Below are positions 18,583 to 27,266 of a stretch of 64,000 bases of DNA, one piece after another. The stretch comes from Bradyrhizobium sp. LTSP849. Lineage in GTDB: Bacteria; Pseudomonadota; Alphaproteobacteria; Rhizobiales; Xanthobacteraceae. How positions within the stretch are numbered: the stretch's first letter is position 1; each line of letters begins with the position of its first letter. Position numbers and translations under genes: made by a program. The stretch lies in contig NZ_JYMR01000008.1 in assembly GCF_000938255.1 (NCBI RefSeq), positions 186,001 through 250,000 of the forward strand, read 5' to 3'. A model generated the notes under the pieces. The model searched no databases and had not been told where the DNA came from. It saw only the letters and a list, made by a program, of their open reading frames with translations.

Positions 18583-19773
18583 ATGGATTCCTCGCACCCC
18601 TCCGAACAGCACGCCGAGACCCGGCTGGTCACCTCCGGCCGCGACACCAAGGCGCAGAAGGGGTTCGTCAATCCGCCGGTGTTCCACGGCTCGACCGTGC
18701 TCTACCCGACCGCCGAGGACCTGCATGCCCATCGCGGCGAGTTCACGTATGGCCGCCACGGCAGCCCCACCACGCGGGCGTTCCAGGACACGCTGATGGC
18801 GCTGGAGGGGCCGCAATGCGCCGGCGTCGGCATCGTGCCGTCGGGGCTGTCGGCGATCTCGACCACCCTGCTTTCGGTGCTGAAGGCCGGCGACCATCTG
18901 CTGGTCTGTGACAACGTCTACCGTCCGACGCGCAATTTCTGCAACGGCATGCTCGCCCGCCTTGGCATCGAGACCACCTATTTCGATCCGCTGATCGGCG
19001 CCGGCATCGAGAAGCTGTTCAAGCCGAACACCCGCGCGGTGCTGGTCGAGGCGCCGGGCTCGCAATCGTTCGAGATGCCCGACATCCGCACTATTGCCGA
19101 GGTCGCGCATGCGCGCGACGCGCTCGTGATCGACGACAACACCTGGGCGACGCCGCTCTATCACCGCTCGCTCGAGCAGGGCGTCGACATCAGCATGATG
19201 GCTGCCACCAAATATATCGGCGGCCATTCCGATATCATGTTCGGCACCATCTCGGCCAACGCCAGGGCTTGGCCCCAGATTGCCGAAGGCATCCGCCTGC
19301 TCGGCGTCTGCGCCGGCCCCGACGACGTCTTCCTCGCGCTGCGCGGCCTGCGCACGCTCTCGGTGCGGCTCGCCCAGCATCATCGTTCCGGGCTCGGCAT
19401 GGCGCACTGGCTCGCTGCCAGGCCCGAGGTCGCGCGCGTGCTGCATCCGGCGCTGGAGACCGATCCGGGCCACGCGATCTGGAAGCGCGACTTCACGGGC
19501 GCCTCGGGCCTGTTCAGCATCGTGCTGAAGCCGGCGCCGCAGAAGGCGGTCGACACCATGCTCAACACACTCAAGCTGTTCGGCATGGGCTTCTCCTGGG
19601 GTGGCTTCGAGAGCCTGGCGATTCCCTTCGATTGCGACGACTATCGCACCGCCACGAAGTGGGCGCCGGGTGGTCCGACACTGCGTCTGCATATCGGGCT
19701 CGAGAGTGTCGACGATCTCAAGGCCGATCTCGATCGCGGCTTTGCGGCGTTGAAGGCCGCATCGAATTCCTGA
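18583..19773 (+). CDS. metC: Cystathionine beta-lyase (PLP)
   Basis: Converts cystathionine to homocysteine, pyruvate and ammonia in methionine synthesis. It belongs to the Cys/Met-metabolism PLP family. The Schiff-base lysine is in AATKYIGGHSD and falls at residue 210 with the ATG at 18583, the same number as in E. coli MetC. Other family segments are FTYGRHGSPTTRAFQ and VEAPGSQSFEMPDI, and the C-terminal LRLHIGLESVDDLKADLDRG. Its 396 residues are normal. The frame is open upstream of 18583, but that stretch has no conserved text. It is a single-gene unit between the aap promoter region and an adenylate cyclase gene. Confidence 0.93.
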   Translation: MDSSHPSEQHAETRLVTSGRDTKAQKGFVNPPVFHGSTVLYPTAEDLHAHRGEFTYGRHGSPTTRAFQDTLMALEGPQCAGVGIVPSGLSAISTTLLSVLKAGDHLLVCDNVYRPTRNFCNGMLARLGIETTYFDPLIGAGIEKLFKPNTRAVLVEAPGSQSFEMPDIRTIAEVAHARDALVIDDNTWATPLYHRSLEQGVDISMMAATKYIGGHSDIMFGTISANARAWPQIAEGIRLLGVCAGPDDVFLALRGLRTLSVRLAQHHRSGLGMAHWLAARPEVARVLHPALETDPGHAIWKRDFTGASGLFSIVLKPAPQKAVDTMLNTLKLFGMGFSWGGFESLAIPFDCDDYRTATKWAPGGPTLRLHIGLESVDDLKADLDRGFAALKAASNS

Positions 19774-19774
19774 C

Positions 19775-19798
19775 CCGGATCCGTCTGTAACGATCCGG
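19775..19798 (+). terminator. Hairpin after metC
   Basis: CCGGATC and GATCCGG form a 7 bp stem around a 10-base loop, starting two bases after the metC stop. There is no uridine run, so termination would be weak or Rho-assisted. Confidence 0.4.
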
Positions 19799-19890
19799 CT
19801 GCTATCGACGGCTCGCCGGGCTTGACGTATAAGCCGATGGCTATTGCGTCTTGCCCGTACAGATTGCCGACCGACGATGGATTTGAAAGC

Positions 19891-21666
19891 ATGACCGCCC
19901 GGGTCGACCGCCGTCTGGCAGCTATCCTTGCCGCCGACGTCGCCGGCTACAGCCGCCTGATGGGCGAGGATGAGGAAGGCACGCTCGCGCGCCTGAAGAG
20001 CTGCCGCCAGGTGCTCGTCGACCCCAAGATCAGCGAGCATCGCGGACGGATCGTGAAGACCACCGGAGACGGCATGCTGGTGGAATTCGGCAGCGCGGTC
20101 GATGCCGTGCGTTGCGCGGTCGAAATCCAGCGCGCCATGGCCAGCGGCTTCGTCGACATGCCTGCCGAAAAGCACATCCAGTTCCGGATTGGCATTCACG
20201 TCGGCGACATCATCATCGACAGCGACGATATCTTCGGCGACGGCGTCAACATCGCGGCGCGCCTGGAGGGGATTGCCGAGCCCGGCGGCATTTGCATCTC
20301 GGACGATGCCTATCGCCAGATCAGGGGCAAGACCGAAATCGCCTATGACGACATGGGGCAGCAGTCGCTCAAGAACATCTCCGAACCGATGCGGGCGTGG
20401 CGAGCGCGCCCGGCAGCGGGAGCTACGTCCGCGACGAGGCCGGCTGATCGACCGGCCGCACTGGTGCTGCCTGAGAAACCCTCGATTGCAGTCCTGCCCT
20501 TCACCAACATGAGCGGCGATCCGGAGCAGGAATATTTCGCTGACGGCGTGGTGGAAGACATCATCACGGCCCTGTCGCGCATGACCTGGCTGTTCGTTAT
20601 CGCGCGCAATTCGAGCTTCACCTACAAGGGCAAGGCGGTCGACATCAAGCAGGTCGGGCGCGAGCTCGGCGTCCGCTACGTGCTGGAAGGCAGCGTGCGC
20701 AAAGCCGGCAACAAGGTGCGCATTACCGGACAGCTCATCGACGCCTCGAACGGCGCGCATTTGTGGGCAGACCGGTTCGACGGCGCGCTTGAAGACGTGT
20801 TCGAGCTCCAGGACGAGGTGACGACCAGCGTGATCGGCGCGATCGCGCCGAAGCTCGAGCAGGCCGAGATCGAGCGCGCCAAGCACAAGCCGACCGACAA
20901 GCTCGCAGCCTACGACTATTACCTGCATGGCATGGCAAACATCTATCAGGGGACGAAAGACGCCAACGTCGAAGCTCTCCAGAACTTCCAGCGTGCCACG
21001 GAGATCGATCCCAACTTCGCGACCGCCCATGGCATGAGCGCGTATTGCTATGTGTGGCGCAAAGCGAATGGCTGGGTCGCTGATACCAGACAGGAAACTG
21101 CCGCCGCTGAAGTCGCAGCACGAAAGGCCGCCAGGCTTGGTCTCGACGACGCAATCGCGCTCGCCCAGGCGGGCTTCGCCCTGGCATTCGTCGCCGCCAA
21201 TCTCGACGATGGCGCCGCGCTCATCGATCGGGCCCTGAACCTCAACCCCAATCTCGCGGCGGCCTGGCGTTTCAGCGGGTACGTCCGGGCGTTTCTCGGC
21301 GACCCCGACCTTGCCATCGAGCATCTCCAGCGCGCGATACGGCTGAGCCCGCTCGATCCCCTGATCTTCATCGTCCAGAACGGAGTCGTGCTGGCCCACT
21401 TCTTTGCCGGGCGTTACGATGAGGCGCTGGACTGGGCTCAGCGCGCGCTTCGGCAGAACCCGAACTACGCCGCAGCGTTGATCATGGCGGCAGTCAGCGG
21501 CGCACTAGCCGGACGCAACGAGGACCGGGACAAAGCCGTCGCCCGCCTGCGCGAGCTCGACCCGCAGGTCCGGATCGCCAATTTCGCAAACGTATGGCCT
21601 TTGCGGCGCGCCGGGGACCTTGCCGCCTTCGAAGAAGGCCTACGTCTGACGGGTCTGCCTTCATAA
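19891..21666 (+). CDS. Class III adenylate/guanylate cyclase with TolB-like and TPR domains
   Basis: A 591-residue signalling protein. An N-terminal class III cyclase domain has AAILAADVAGYSRLMGEDEE at about residues 9-28, a metal/substrate segment TTGDGMLVEFGS, and RIGIHVGDIIIDSDDIFGDG. A TolB N-terminal-like region (PSIAVLPFTNMSGDPEQEYF) lies near residues 195-330, and TPR-like repeats (NPNLAAAWRFSGYVRAFLGD) fill the C-terminus. It probably makes cAMP. The ATG at 19891 is chosen because the conserved RRLAAILAADVAGYS begins immediately after; in-frame starts upstream at 19822 and 19837 are less likely. Proteins of this layout are strongly expanded in bradyrhizobia; the input signal is unknown. 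Confidence 0.9.
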   Translation: MTARVDRRLAAILAADVAGYSRLMGEDEEGTLARLKSCRQVLVDPKISEHRGRIVKTTGDGMLVEFGSAVDAVRCAVEIQRAMASGFVDMPAEKHIQFRIGIHVGDIIIDSDDIFGDGVNIAARLEGIAEPGGICISDDAYRQIRGKTEIAYDDMGQQSLKNISEPMRAWRARPAAGATSATRPADRPAALVLPEKPSIAVLPFTNMSGDPEQEYFADGVVEDIITALSRMTWLFVIARNSSFTYKGKAVDIKQVGRELGVRYVLEGSVRKAGNKVRITGQLIDASNGAHLWADRFDGALEDVFELQDEVTTSVIGAIAPKLEQAEIERAKHKPTDKLAAYDYYLHGMANIYQGTKDANVEALQNFQRATEIDPNFATAHGMSAYCYVWRKANGWVADTRQETAAAEVAARKAARLGLDDAIALAQAGFALAFVAANLDDGAALIDRALNLNPNLAAAWRFSGYVRAFLGDPDLAIEHLQRAIRLSPLDPLIFIVQNGVVLAHFFAGRYDEALDWAQRALRQNPNYAAALIMAAVSGALAGRNEDRDKAVARLRELDPQVRIANFANVWPLRRAGDLAAFEEGLRLTGLPS

Positions 21667-21778
21667 CCGGCAAGCATGCCTCCGGCACGGGCACGCGGAA
21701 ACTTCTTCCGAATAAAGGGATTGATCCCCAGTCGTTTGGCGTTAGCCTGACCCCTCGACTCTAATCCGGACACGGAGC

Positions 21779-23470
21779 ATGGGAACGTTGGTTCTGCTTG
21801 ATCTGATGGGTGGCGTGGCGCTGCTGCTGTGGGGCCTCCATATGGTCCAGAGCGGCATTCTGCGCGCCTTCGGCCCCGACCTGCGACGCGCGCTCGGCAA
21901 GGCGCTCGGCAACCGCTTCAGCGCCTTTGCCGCCGGCCTCGGGCTGACGGCGCTGCTCCAGAGCAGCACCGCGACCGCGCTGCTCACCAGCTCCTTCGCC
22001 GCCGAGGGCTTGCTCAGCCTCGTCGCCGCGCTCGCCATCATGTTAGGGGCCAATGTCGGCACCACGCTGATCGTGCAGGCGCTGTCGTTCAATATCGCAG
22101 CCGTCGCGCCGGTACTGTTCGTGCTCGGGCTCGTCGCCTTCCGCTCCGGTCCACGCTCACGCATCAAGGATATCGGCCGCATCCTGATCGGCCTCGGGCT
22201 AATGTTGCTGTCGCTGCACATCCTACTCGACACGCTGGCGCCGGCGGAGAACGCGCCCGGCGTCCGCGTCGTGATGGCTTCCATCACCGGCGATCCGGTT
22301 CTGTGCATCATGATCGCGGCGGTCGTCACCTGGGCGGTGCATTCGAGCCTCGCCAGCGTGCTGCTGATCATGTCGCTGGCTTATTCGCAGTTCATCACGT
22401 CTGATGCGGCGTTGGCCCTGGTGCTGGGCGCCAATCTCGGCAGCGCCATCAATCCCGTGTTCGAGGGCGCCAAGCGCGACGATCCCGCGAGCTATCGCCT
22501 GCCGGTCGGCAATCTTATCAACCGCGTGGTCGGCATCGTCCTCGTCCTGCCGTTCCTGAACGCGATCGCCGGGCACATGCATAACTGGCAGCCCGATCTC
22601 GCGAAAATGACGGCGGCCTTCCACATCGCCTTCAATGTCGGCACGGCCGTCATCTTCATCGGCCTGCTCGACCCGATGTCGCGGCTGTTGACCCGGCTCC
22701 TGCCCGATCGCGTGCGGGAGGACGATCCGGCCCGTCCGCGCTATCTCGACGAGACTGCGCTGGAGACGCCCTCACTCGCACTCGCCGACGCCGCTCGCGA
22801 GACACTACGGATGGGTGATCTCGTCGAGGTCATGCTGCGCAAGGTGATGGCAGCGATGATGACCGGCGACCGCACGCTGGTCGACCAGGTCTCGAAGATG
22901 GACAACGTCGTCGATAGTCTCGACGAGGCCATCAAGCTCTACGTGACCAAGCTGACCCGCGGCAGCCTCGACGAGGGCGAGGGCCGGCGCGCGATGGAGA
23001 TCATCTCCTTCGCCATCAATCTCGAGCATATCGGCGACATCATCGACAAGAATCTGAGCGAGCTCGCCACCAAGAAGATCAAGCGGCGCTTCCAGTTCTC
23101 GCCCGAGGGTTCCGAGGAGCTCGCCGCCTTCCACAAGCGCACGATGGAGTCGCTGCGGATCGCCTTCGGCGTGTTCATGTCGGGCGATGCCAACGAGGCG
23201 CGCAAGCTGCTGGTGGAGAAGACCGCGCTGAAGAACACCGAGCTCACCGCCGTCGAGCGCCATCTCGACCGCCTGCGCGAAGGCCGGCCCGAGACCATCG
23301 AGACCACGTCGCTGCATCTGGACGTGCTGCGCGATTTGCGCCGCATCCACTCGCACATCTGCTCGGTCGCCTATCCCGTGCTGGATGCGGCGGGTGAACC
23401 CTATCGCAGGACTGAGGCGGATGCGGCCGCCCTGCCCGCGTCAGGTGCAGCGTCGGCCTTGCCGCGCTGA
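21779..23470 (+). CDS. Na/Pi cotransporter family protein with C-terminal PhoU-like domain
   Basis: A 563-residue inner-membrane phosphate transporter. The two inverted Na_Pi_cotrans repeats are seen as QSSTATALLTSSFAAEGLLS with LGANVGTTLIVQ, and later LGANLGSAINPVFEGA. About eight or nine membrane segments cover residues 1-305. The C-terminal 230 residues are helical and PhoU-like (INLEHIGDIIDKNLSELATK). Fusion to PhoU suggests self-regulation of phosphate flux. The ATG at 21779 gives MGTLVLLDLMGGVALLLWGL, the usual start. It is a single plus-strand gene ending convergently 18 bp from the next minus-strand cluster. Confidence 0.92.
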   Translation: MGTLVLLDLMGGVALLLWGLHMVQSGILRAFGPDLRRALGKALGNRFSAFAAGLGLTALLQSSTATALLTSSFAAEGLLSLVAALAIMLGANVGTTLIVQALSFNIAAVAPVLFVLGLVAFRSGPRSRIKDIGRILIGLGLMLLSLHILLDTLAPAENAPGVRVVMASITGDPVLCIMIAAVVTWAVHSSLASVLLIMSLAYSQFITSDAALALVLGANLGSAINPVFEGAKRDDPASYRLPVGNLINRVVGIVLVLPFLNAIAGHMHNWQPDLAKMTAAFHIAFNVGTAVIFIGLLDPMSRLLTRLLPDRVREDDPARPRYLDETALETPSLALADAARETLRMGDLVEVMLRKVMAAMMTGDRTLVDQVSKMDNVVDSLDEAIKLYVTKLTRGSLDEGEGRRAMEIISFAINLEHIGDIIDKNLSELATKKIKRRFQFSPEGSEELAAFHKRTMESLRIAFGVFMSGDANEARKLLVEKTALKNTELTAVERHLDRLREGRPETIETTSLHLDVLRDLRRIHSHICSVAYPVLDAAGEPYRRTEADAAALPASGAASALPR

Positions 23471-23488
23471 TCAAGCCGCTTCAGCGAT

Positions 23489-23818
23489 TCAAGTCTTCGC
23501 AGCGCGGCCGCGGTTCTTGATGATCAACATGATGTTGCGGATGTAGATGATGGTCGCCAGCGCCTGACCGAGGATGATGACAGGCTCGCGCTTGACGACG
23601 CCGTAGACCAGCGTCATCAGGCCGCCACCCATCGAGCAGAACCAGAACGCCATCGGCACCACGCTGTTGCCGGCGCGCTCGCTCGCGATCCATTGCACCA
23701 GGAAGCGCGCGGTGAAGAACAGCTGCGCAACCAGGCCGAACGCCAGCCAGAAATCGAACTTGGCGACGAAGACGTCGTAGAAATAGTTGCTCAGCGCCTG
23801 ACCGTATTGAATGATCAT
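23489..23818 (-). CDS. Lipid-A-disaccharide-synthase N-terminal-domain (LABN) membrane protein
   Basis: A 109-residue, three-helix membrane protein matching the LABN family: FDFWLAFGLVAQLFFTARF, then VQWIASERAGNSVVPMAFW, then GGLMTLVYGVVKREPVIILG. The ATG at 23818 overlaps the TGA of the upstream glycosyltransferase in an ATGA, so translation is coupled. LABN proteins are small multi-helix proteins related to eukaryotic PQ-loop/SemiSWEET-like folds and are often found next to GT2 dolichol-phosphate-type transferases. Here it is the last gene of a four-gene glycolipid operon. Its role may be flipping or holding a lipid-linked sugar (inference). Confidence 0.87.
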   Translation of the reverse strand: MIIQYGQALSNYFYDVFVAKFDFWLAFGLVAQLFFTARFLVQWIASERAGNSVVPMAFWFCSMGGGLMTLVYGVVKREPVIILGQALATIIYIRNIMLIIKNRGRAAKT

Positions 23819-24588
23819 GCCTTCACCTCAGTCACATCTGGCGTCGGCTTCTTGCGCCGGATCAGCCACCACACGCCGGCGAGATCCATGATCCCGATCC
23901 ACAGCCGGTCGAAGAAGCCGTAGTTGGACACGCCCGAACGGCGCGGCCGGTCGATCACGTCGACATAGGCGATGTCAAACCCCTCGCGGCGGACCAGTGC
24001 CGGCAGAAACCGATGCAGCCCGTCGAAATAGGGCATCATAAGGAACACCTCGCGCCGGAACGCCTTCAGCCCGCAGCCGGTATCGCGCGTGCCGTCCTTC
24101 AGGATGCCATTGCGGACGCCGTTTGCGACCCGCGACTGGAACTTCTTGAAACCAGTGTCCTTGCGCCCGACCCGCTGGCCCGCGGCAAGCCCGACATTCG
24201 CGCCCTTCTCGACCGCCGCGATCAGGTCGGGCAGGAAGGCCGGATTGTTCTGGCCGTCACCATCGAGCGTCGCGACGATCGTGCCGCGCGCCGCGCGGAC
24301 GCCGCTGCGCACCGCCGCCGACTGGCCGCCTGATCTGGCGTGGCGAAGCTGCCGCAGATTGTCCCGTTGCGTCATGATCGCCGCGAGCCGGTCGCCGGTC
24401 GCATCCGTCGAGCCGTCGTTGACATAGATGATCTCGTAGACCCAGCGGCCGTCGAGCGCGGCGGTGATCTCCTCGATCAGGGGCGCAATGTTGTCGGCTT
24501 CGTTGCGCACGGGAACGACGATGGAAACCGAAGGCTGGGACGACGACAAATCGAAAGCTCGTGGTTGGATTGGCTTGGCTCGGGGCAT
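23815..24588 (-). CDS. GT2 glycosyltransferase (dolichol-/undecaprenyl-phosphate type)
   Basis: A 257-residue GT-A glycosyltransferase. It starts with SVSIVVPVRNEADNIAPLIE, has the nucleotide-sugar aspartates in YVNDGSTDATGD and the metal-binding ATLDGDGQNNPAFLPDLI, and ends with a basic tail. It lacks C-terminal membrane helices, like DPM1-type enzymes. It probably charges a polyprenyl phosphate with a sugar, which the ArnT-like GT39 encoded upstream could use as donor. The ATG at 24588 (MPRAKPIQPRAFDL) is preferred; the frame stays open further upstream without conserved text. There are 38 bases between it and the PAP2 gene stop. Confidence 0.9.
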   Translation of the reverse strand: MPRAKPIQPRAFDLSSSQPSVSIVVPVRNEADNIAPLIEEITAALDGRWVYEIIYVNDGSTDATGDRLAAIMTQRDNLRQLRHARSGGQSAAVRSGVRAARGTIVATLDGDGQNNPAFLPDLIAAVEKGANVGLAAGQRVGRKDTGFKKFQSRVANGVRNGILKDGTRDTGCGLKAFRREVFLMMPYFDGLHRFLPALVRREGFDIAYVDVIDRPRRSGVSNYGFFDRLWIGIMDLAGVWWLIRRKKPTPDVTEVKA

Positions 24589-24626
24589 TGGCTCGGGGAA
24601 CCGGCGGCCCCGGCAGGCAGCCGCTT

Positions 24627-25472
24627 TTATGGGGCGGATGCCCCGCGGGCAACCCTTTTGAGGTGCCCGCCGACCGGTCCCGGGAGCGGCACAATGATGC
24701 CGTCGGCGCGAATGGCAAAGCCGAGCCTGCGGGCCGCAAACCAGTAGCGCACCGCCATGGCGCCGACCATGCCGACCAGGGCGCCGGCCACGACGTCGCT
24801 CGGGTGGTGCGCGAGCAGCACCAGCCGCGTCAGCAGGATCACGATTGCGTAAGTGAACATGAACACGCGCAGCCGCGGCCACAGCGCGGAGACCGCAAAT
24901 GCCAACGCGAATGCCGTGACCGCATGCGCGGATGGCAGGCTGAAATAGGCCTCCGTGCCCTGGAACGGAACGAAGTTGAACGGATTGGCCTTGCCGCCGA
25001 CAAAGGGCCTGCCGCGCCCGATGATGAACTTCAGGATCTCGGCAATAAACACCGACGCGGCAACAGCCAGAAACAAATATTGGAGCCGAGTCCCGAGGCC
25101 GAGCAGCAGTGTACGGCGAGTGCCATGCAAGCCGGCCGCAACAAGCGCGACCACGACGAGCGCCGCAGCCAGCACCACGAGCACATACTCGTCCTTGCCG
25201 AAATCAGTGAGGATGCGGATCGGCCAGAGGCCCGGCGCGCCGCGCGCCGGCATCAACTGGATCTCGGTCAGATCAAAGGCGAGCATGAGCGTGATGACCG
25301 CGGCCGCGCCGGCCACACTGAGCCACAGTGCGTGCCGCGCCAGTTTTCGCGCAGCCGCGGCGCGGCGCGAATGCGAGGGCGTGCGCACGAGCTGTGCCAG
25401 CGCGCGCCCTGAGACCGCGACCAATTGCGCGGGGTAGCTCGCGCGCGGCGCGATATCGATGGACGCCGGCAT
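24627..25472 (-). CDS. PAP2-family phosphatase (membrane)
   Basis: A 281-residue integral-membrane phosphatase. The three PAP2 motifs are present: KFIIGRGRP, PSAHA, and a histidine/aspartate block RLVLLAHHPSDVVAG. About six hydrophobic helices surround them. Family members remove phosphate from undecaprenyl pyrophosphate, phosphatidyl phosphates or lipid A (LpxE/LpxF). Its position between an ArnT-like transferase and a polyprenyl-phosphate GT2 makes a lipid-A or carrier-lipid phosphatase the most likely role. Its start lies 1 bp after the TAG of the GT39 gene. Confidence 0.9.
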   Translation of the reverse strand: MPASIDIAPRASYPAQLVAVSGRALAQLVRTPSHSRRAAAARKLARHALWLSVAGAAAVITLMLAFDLTEIQLMPARGAPGLWPIRILTDFGKDEYVLVVLAAALVVVALVAAGLHGTRRTLLLGLGTRLQYLFLAVAASVFIAEILKFIIGRGRPFVGGKANPFNFVPFQGTEAYFSLPSAHAVTAFALAFAVSALWPRLRVFMFTYAIVILLTRLVLLAHHPSDVVAGALVGMVGAMAVRYWFAARRLGFAIRADGIIVPLPGPVGGHLKRVARGASAP

Positions 25473-25473
25473 C

Positions 25474-27216
25474 CTACTCGGTGCCTTCGGAACGGAAGAT
25501 CGAGATCGAGATCGCGCGTCCCTGCGAGAAATTATAGCCGTCGATGCGCGCGCCGACCTTGTAGCGCAGCCCGGTCGCCTCGGCGCGCTGCACGAAGCTG
25601 CGCTCCGAGCGCTGTTCGATCAGCGCGAAGCGGCAGCTCCCCTGTCTGAGGAAATCAGCCGCGCCAGAACCATCGGTCAGCACTGTCTGCGTGCCTGTCA
25701 GGAAGACGAGGCTCGGCTCGTGATAGCCGGCCGACGCCGCCTTCGGCCCGACGCAGGTGACGTTGCGCAGGGCGCGCGCGACCTCGATGCTCGGAAATAG
25801 CGGCGTCAGCGACGGCAGCACGATGCCGTAGACCACGACCGCCAGCATCAGGGCCGCGACCAGCGCGTTGAGCACCGAGCGCTCGGCGCGGTTGTTGTCG
25901 TAGAGCCACCAGGCGAACAGACCGAAGATCAGCGAGGCCGCAATGAACGGCCACGCCACGAAGGCCGGCTGCCGCGTCAGCATGACCGCGCCGACCACTG
26001 CGATGATCGAGGCGGCCGCGGGGATCGCGAACCACCAGGCCGAGCCGCGCATCAGCCAGGAGCGCGACAGCACACGCCGCTCCAGCGCGCCGACGGTGAG
26101 GATCGCGATCGCAGGGTATAGCGGCAGCACGTAATGCGGCAGCTTGGTCAGCACCGCCTCGAACACGATCCAGGACGGGATCAGCCAGGCCAGCAGAAAC
26201 TGCGCGCCGGGCTCGCGCCGCGCCCGCCACACCGCAGGCGCCGCCATCGCAGCGAGTGGCGCGCCGGGCCAGAAAGTGATCCAGAACAGCGCCAGATAAA
26301 CGCCTGGGGGCGCTCCGTGGGATTCCTGCGCGCCGATCTTGCTCAGCATGTCGCCGCCGACCGAGTCCGCAAAGAAGGCGTCGCCGGCGCGCCAGAAGAT
26401 CGCGATGAACCAGGGCAGCACCAGCACCAGCATCCACATCAGGCCCCAGACCGGGCGCAGCCGCCACAGCCAGGAGGCATCGCGGTCCTGGATCGCGAGC
26501 ACGACGATGGTCAGGCCTGCAAACATCAGGATCAGCGGACCCTTGATCAAAATGCCCACGGCAAGCGCTGTCCAGAAGATCGCGGGCCAGCTCCAGGGCG
26601 GATGGGTCTCGTCCTCGGCGCGCTGCCAGGACAGATAGGCCCGCGACATCGCGCCCATCGCGGCGACGACGCAGAACAGCAGCATGGCATCGGTCTTGGC
26701 GAGGCGCGCCTCGACGCCGAGCAGGACGGAGGCGCACACCAGCAGCGCGGCGAGCACCGCGGCGCGCCGCGTCACGAAGCCGAGTGCCGTCCAATAGGTC
26801 ATGAGCACCGCGCCGATCGCGCCGATCAGCGACGGCAGCCGATAGACCCAGATTCGCAATTCGGCTTTCGGCAGCTTCAGCGCCGTGGCGATTTCAACAG
26901 CGGCGGATTGCAGCCAGTAGATGCCGACCGGCTTCTTGTAGCGGACGTCCTCCTGGAAGCGGATGTCGACATAGTCGCCGCTCTCCACCATCTGCTTGGT
27001 GGCCTGCGCAAAGCGCGCCTCGTCGCGGTCAACGGGCGGAATCGTGAAGAAGCCCGGCAGAAACAGCAGCAGCGCGCACAGCACCAGAAAGGCGACCGCG
27101 CGGGCGTGGCTGGCGGTGGCGATGTCGAGCATCAGCGCGAGCCGGCTGCCCGGATTCACGGGCGATTTCGGCTCGCGCGGCGCGCCAAAACGGGGGCTGG
27201 GATAGGTCTCGGCCAT
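25474..27216 (-). CDS. ArnT-like glycosyltransferase family 39 protein
   Basis: A 580-residue polytopic membrane transferase that moves a sugar from a polyprenyl-phosphate donor onto lipid A or another envelope acceptor. The N-terminal periplasmic loop after the first helix carries IPPVDRDEARFAQATKQMVE, with the catalytic-type DRDE acidic pair of GT39/ArnT. YKKPVGIYWLQSAAVEIA follows. About eleven to twelve hydrophobic segments extend to residue 460 or so, followed by a soluble periplasmic C-terminal part. The first gene of the operon, it starts at an ATG at 27216. Bradyrhizobial lipid A is known to carry neutral sugars, so glycosylation other than aminoarabinose is plausible. Confidence 0.88.
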   Translation of the reverse strand: MAETYPSPRFGAPREPKSPVNPGSRLALMLDIATASHARAVAFLVLCALLLFLPGFFTIPPVDRDEARFAQATKQMVESGDYVDIRFQEDVRYKKPVGIYWLQSAAVEIATALKLPKAELRIWVYRLPSLIGAIGAVLMTYWTALGFVTRRAAVLAALLVCASVLLGVEARLAKTDAMLLFCVVAAMGAMSRAYLSWQRAEDETHPPWSWPAIFWTALAVGILIKGPLILMFAGLTIVVLAIQDRDASWLWRLRPVWGLMWMLVLVLPWFIAIFWRAGDAFFADSVGGDMLSKIGAQESHGAPPGVYLALFWITFWPGAPLAAMAAPAVWRARREPGAQFLLAWLIPSWIVFEAVLTKLPHYVLPLYPAIAILTVGALERRVLSRSWLMRGSAWWFAIPAAASIIAVVGAVMLTRQPAFVAWPFIAASLIFGLFAWWLYDNNRAERSVLNALVAALMLAVVVYGIVLPSLTPLFPSIEVARALRNVTCVGPKAASAGYHEPSLVFLTGTQTVLTDGSGAADFLRQGSCRFALIEQRSERSFVQRAEATGLRYKVGARIDGYNFSQGRAISISIFRSEGTE

Positions 27217-27266
27217 TGGTTCCGCTTACGATGAAACCGCCATCGCCACAACCGCTTAAGCCGGGG

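Noticed and set aside
18508..21399. A 963-codon open frame on the minus strand
   Set aside because: It runs antisense to metC and the cyclase gene, both of which have full motifs. The long frame is a by-product of GC-biased third codon positions; its translation is rich in Arg/His/Asp/Gly and matches no family.
26134..27234. Long plus-strand frame inside the GT39 gene
   Set aside because: It is antisense to a polytopic membrane transferase with clear family motifs; the translation is Gln/His/Arg-rich low-complexity text.
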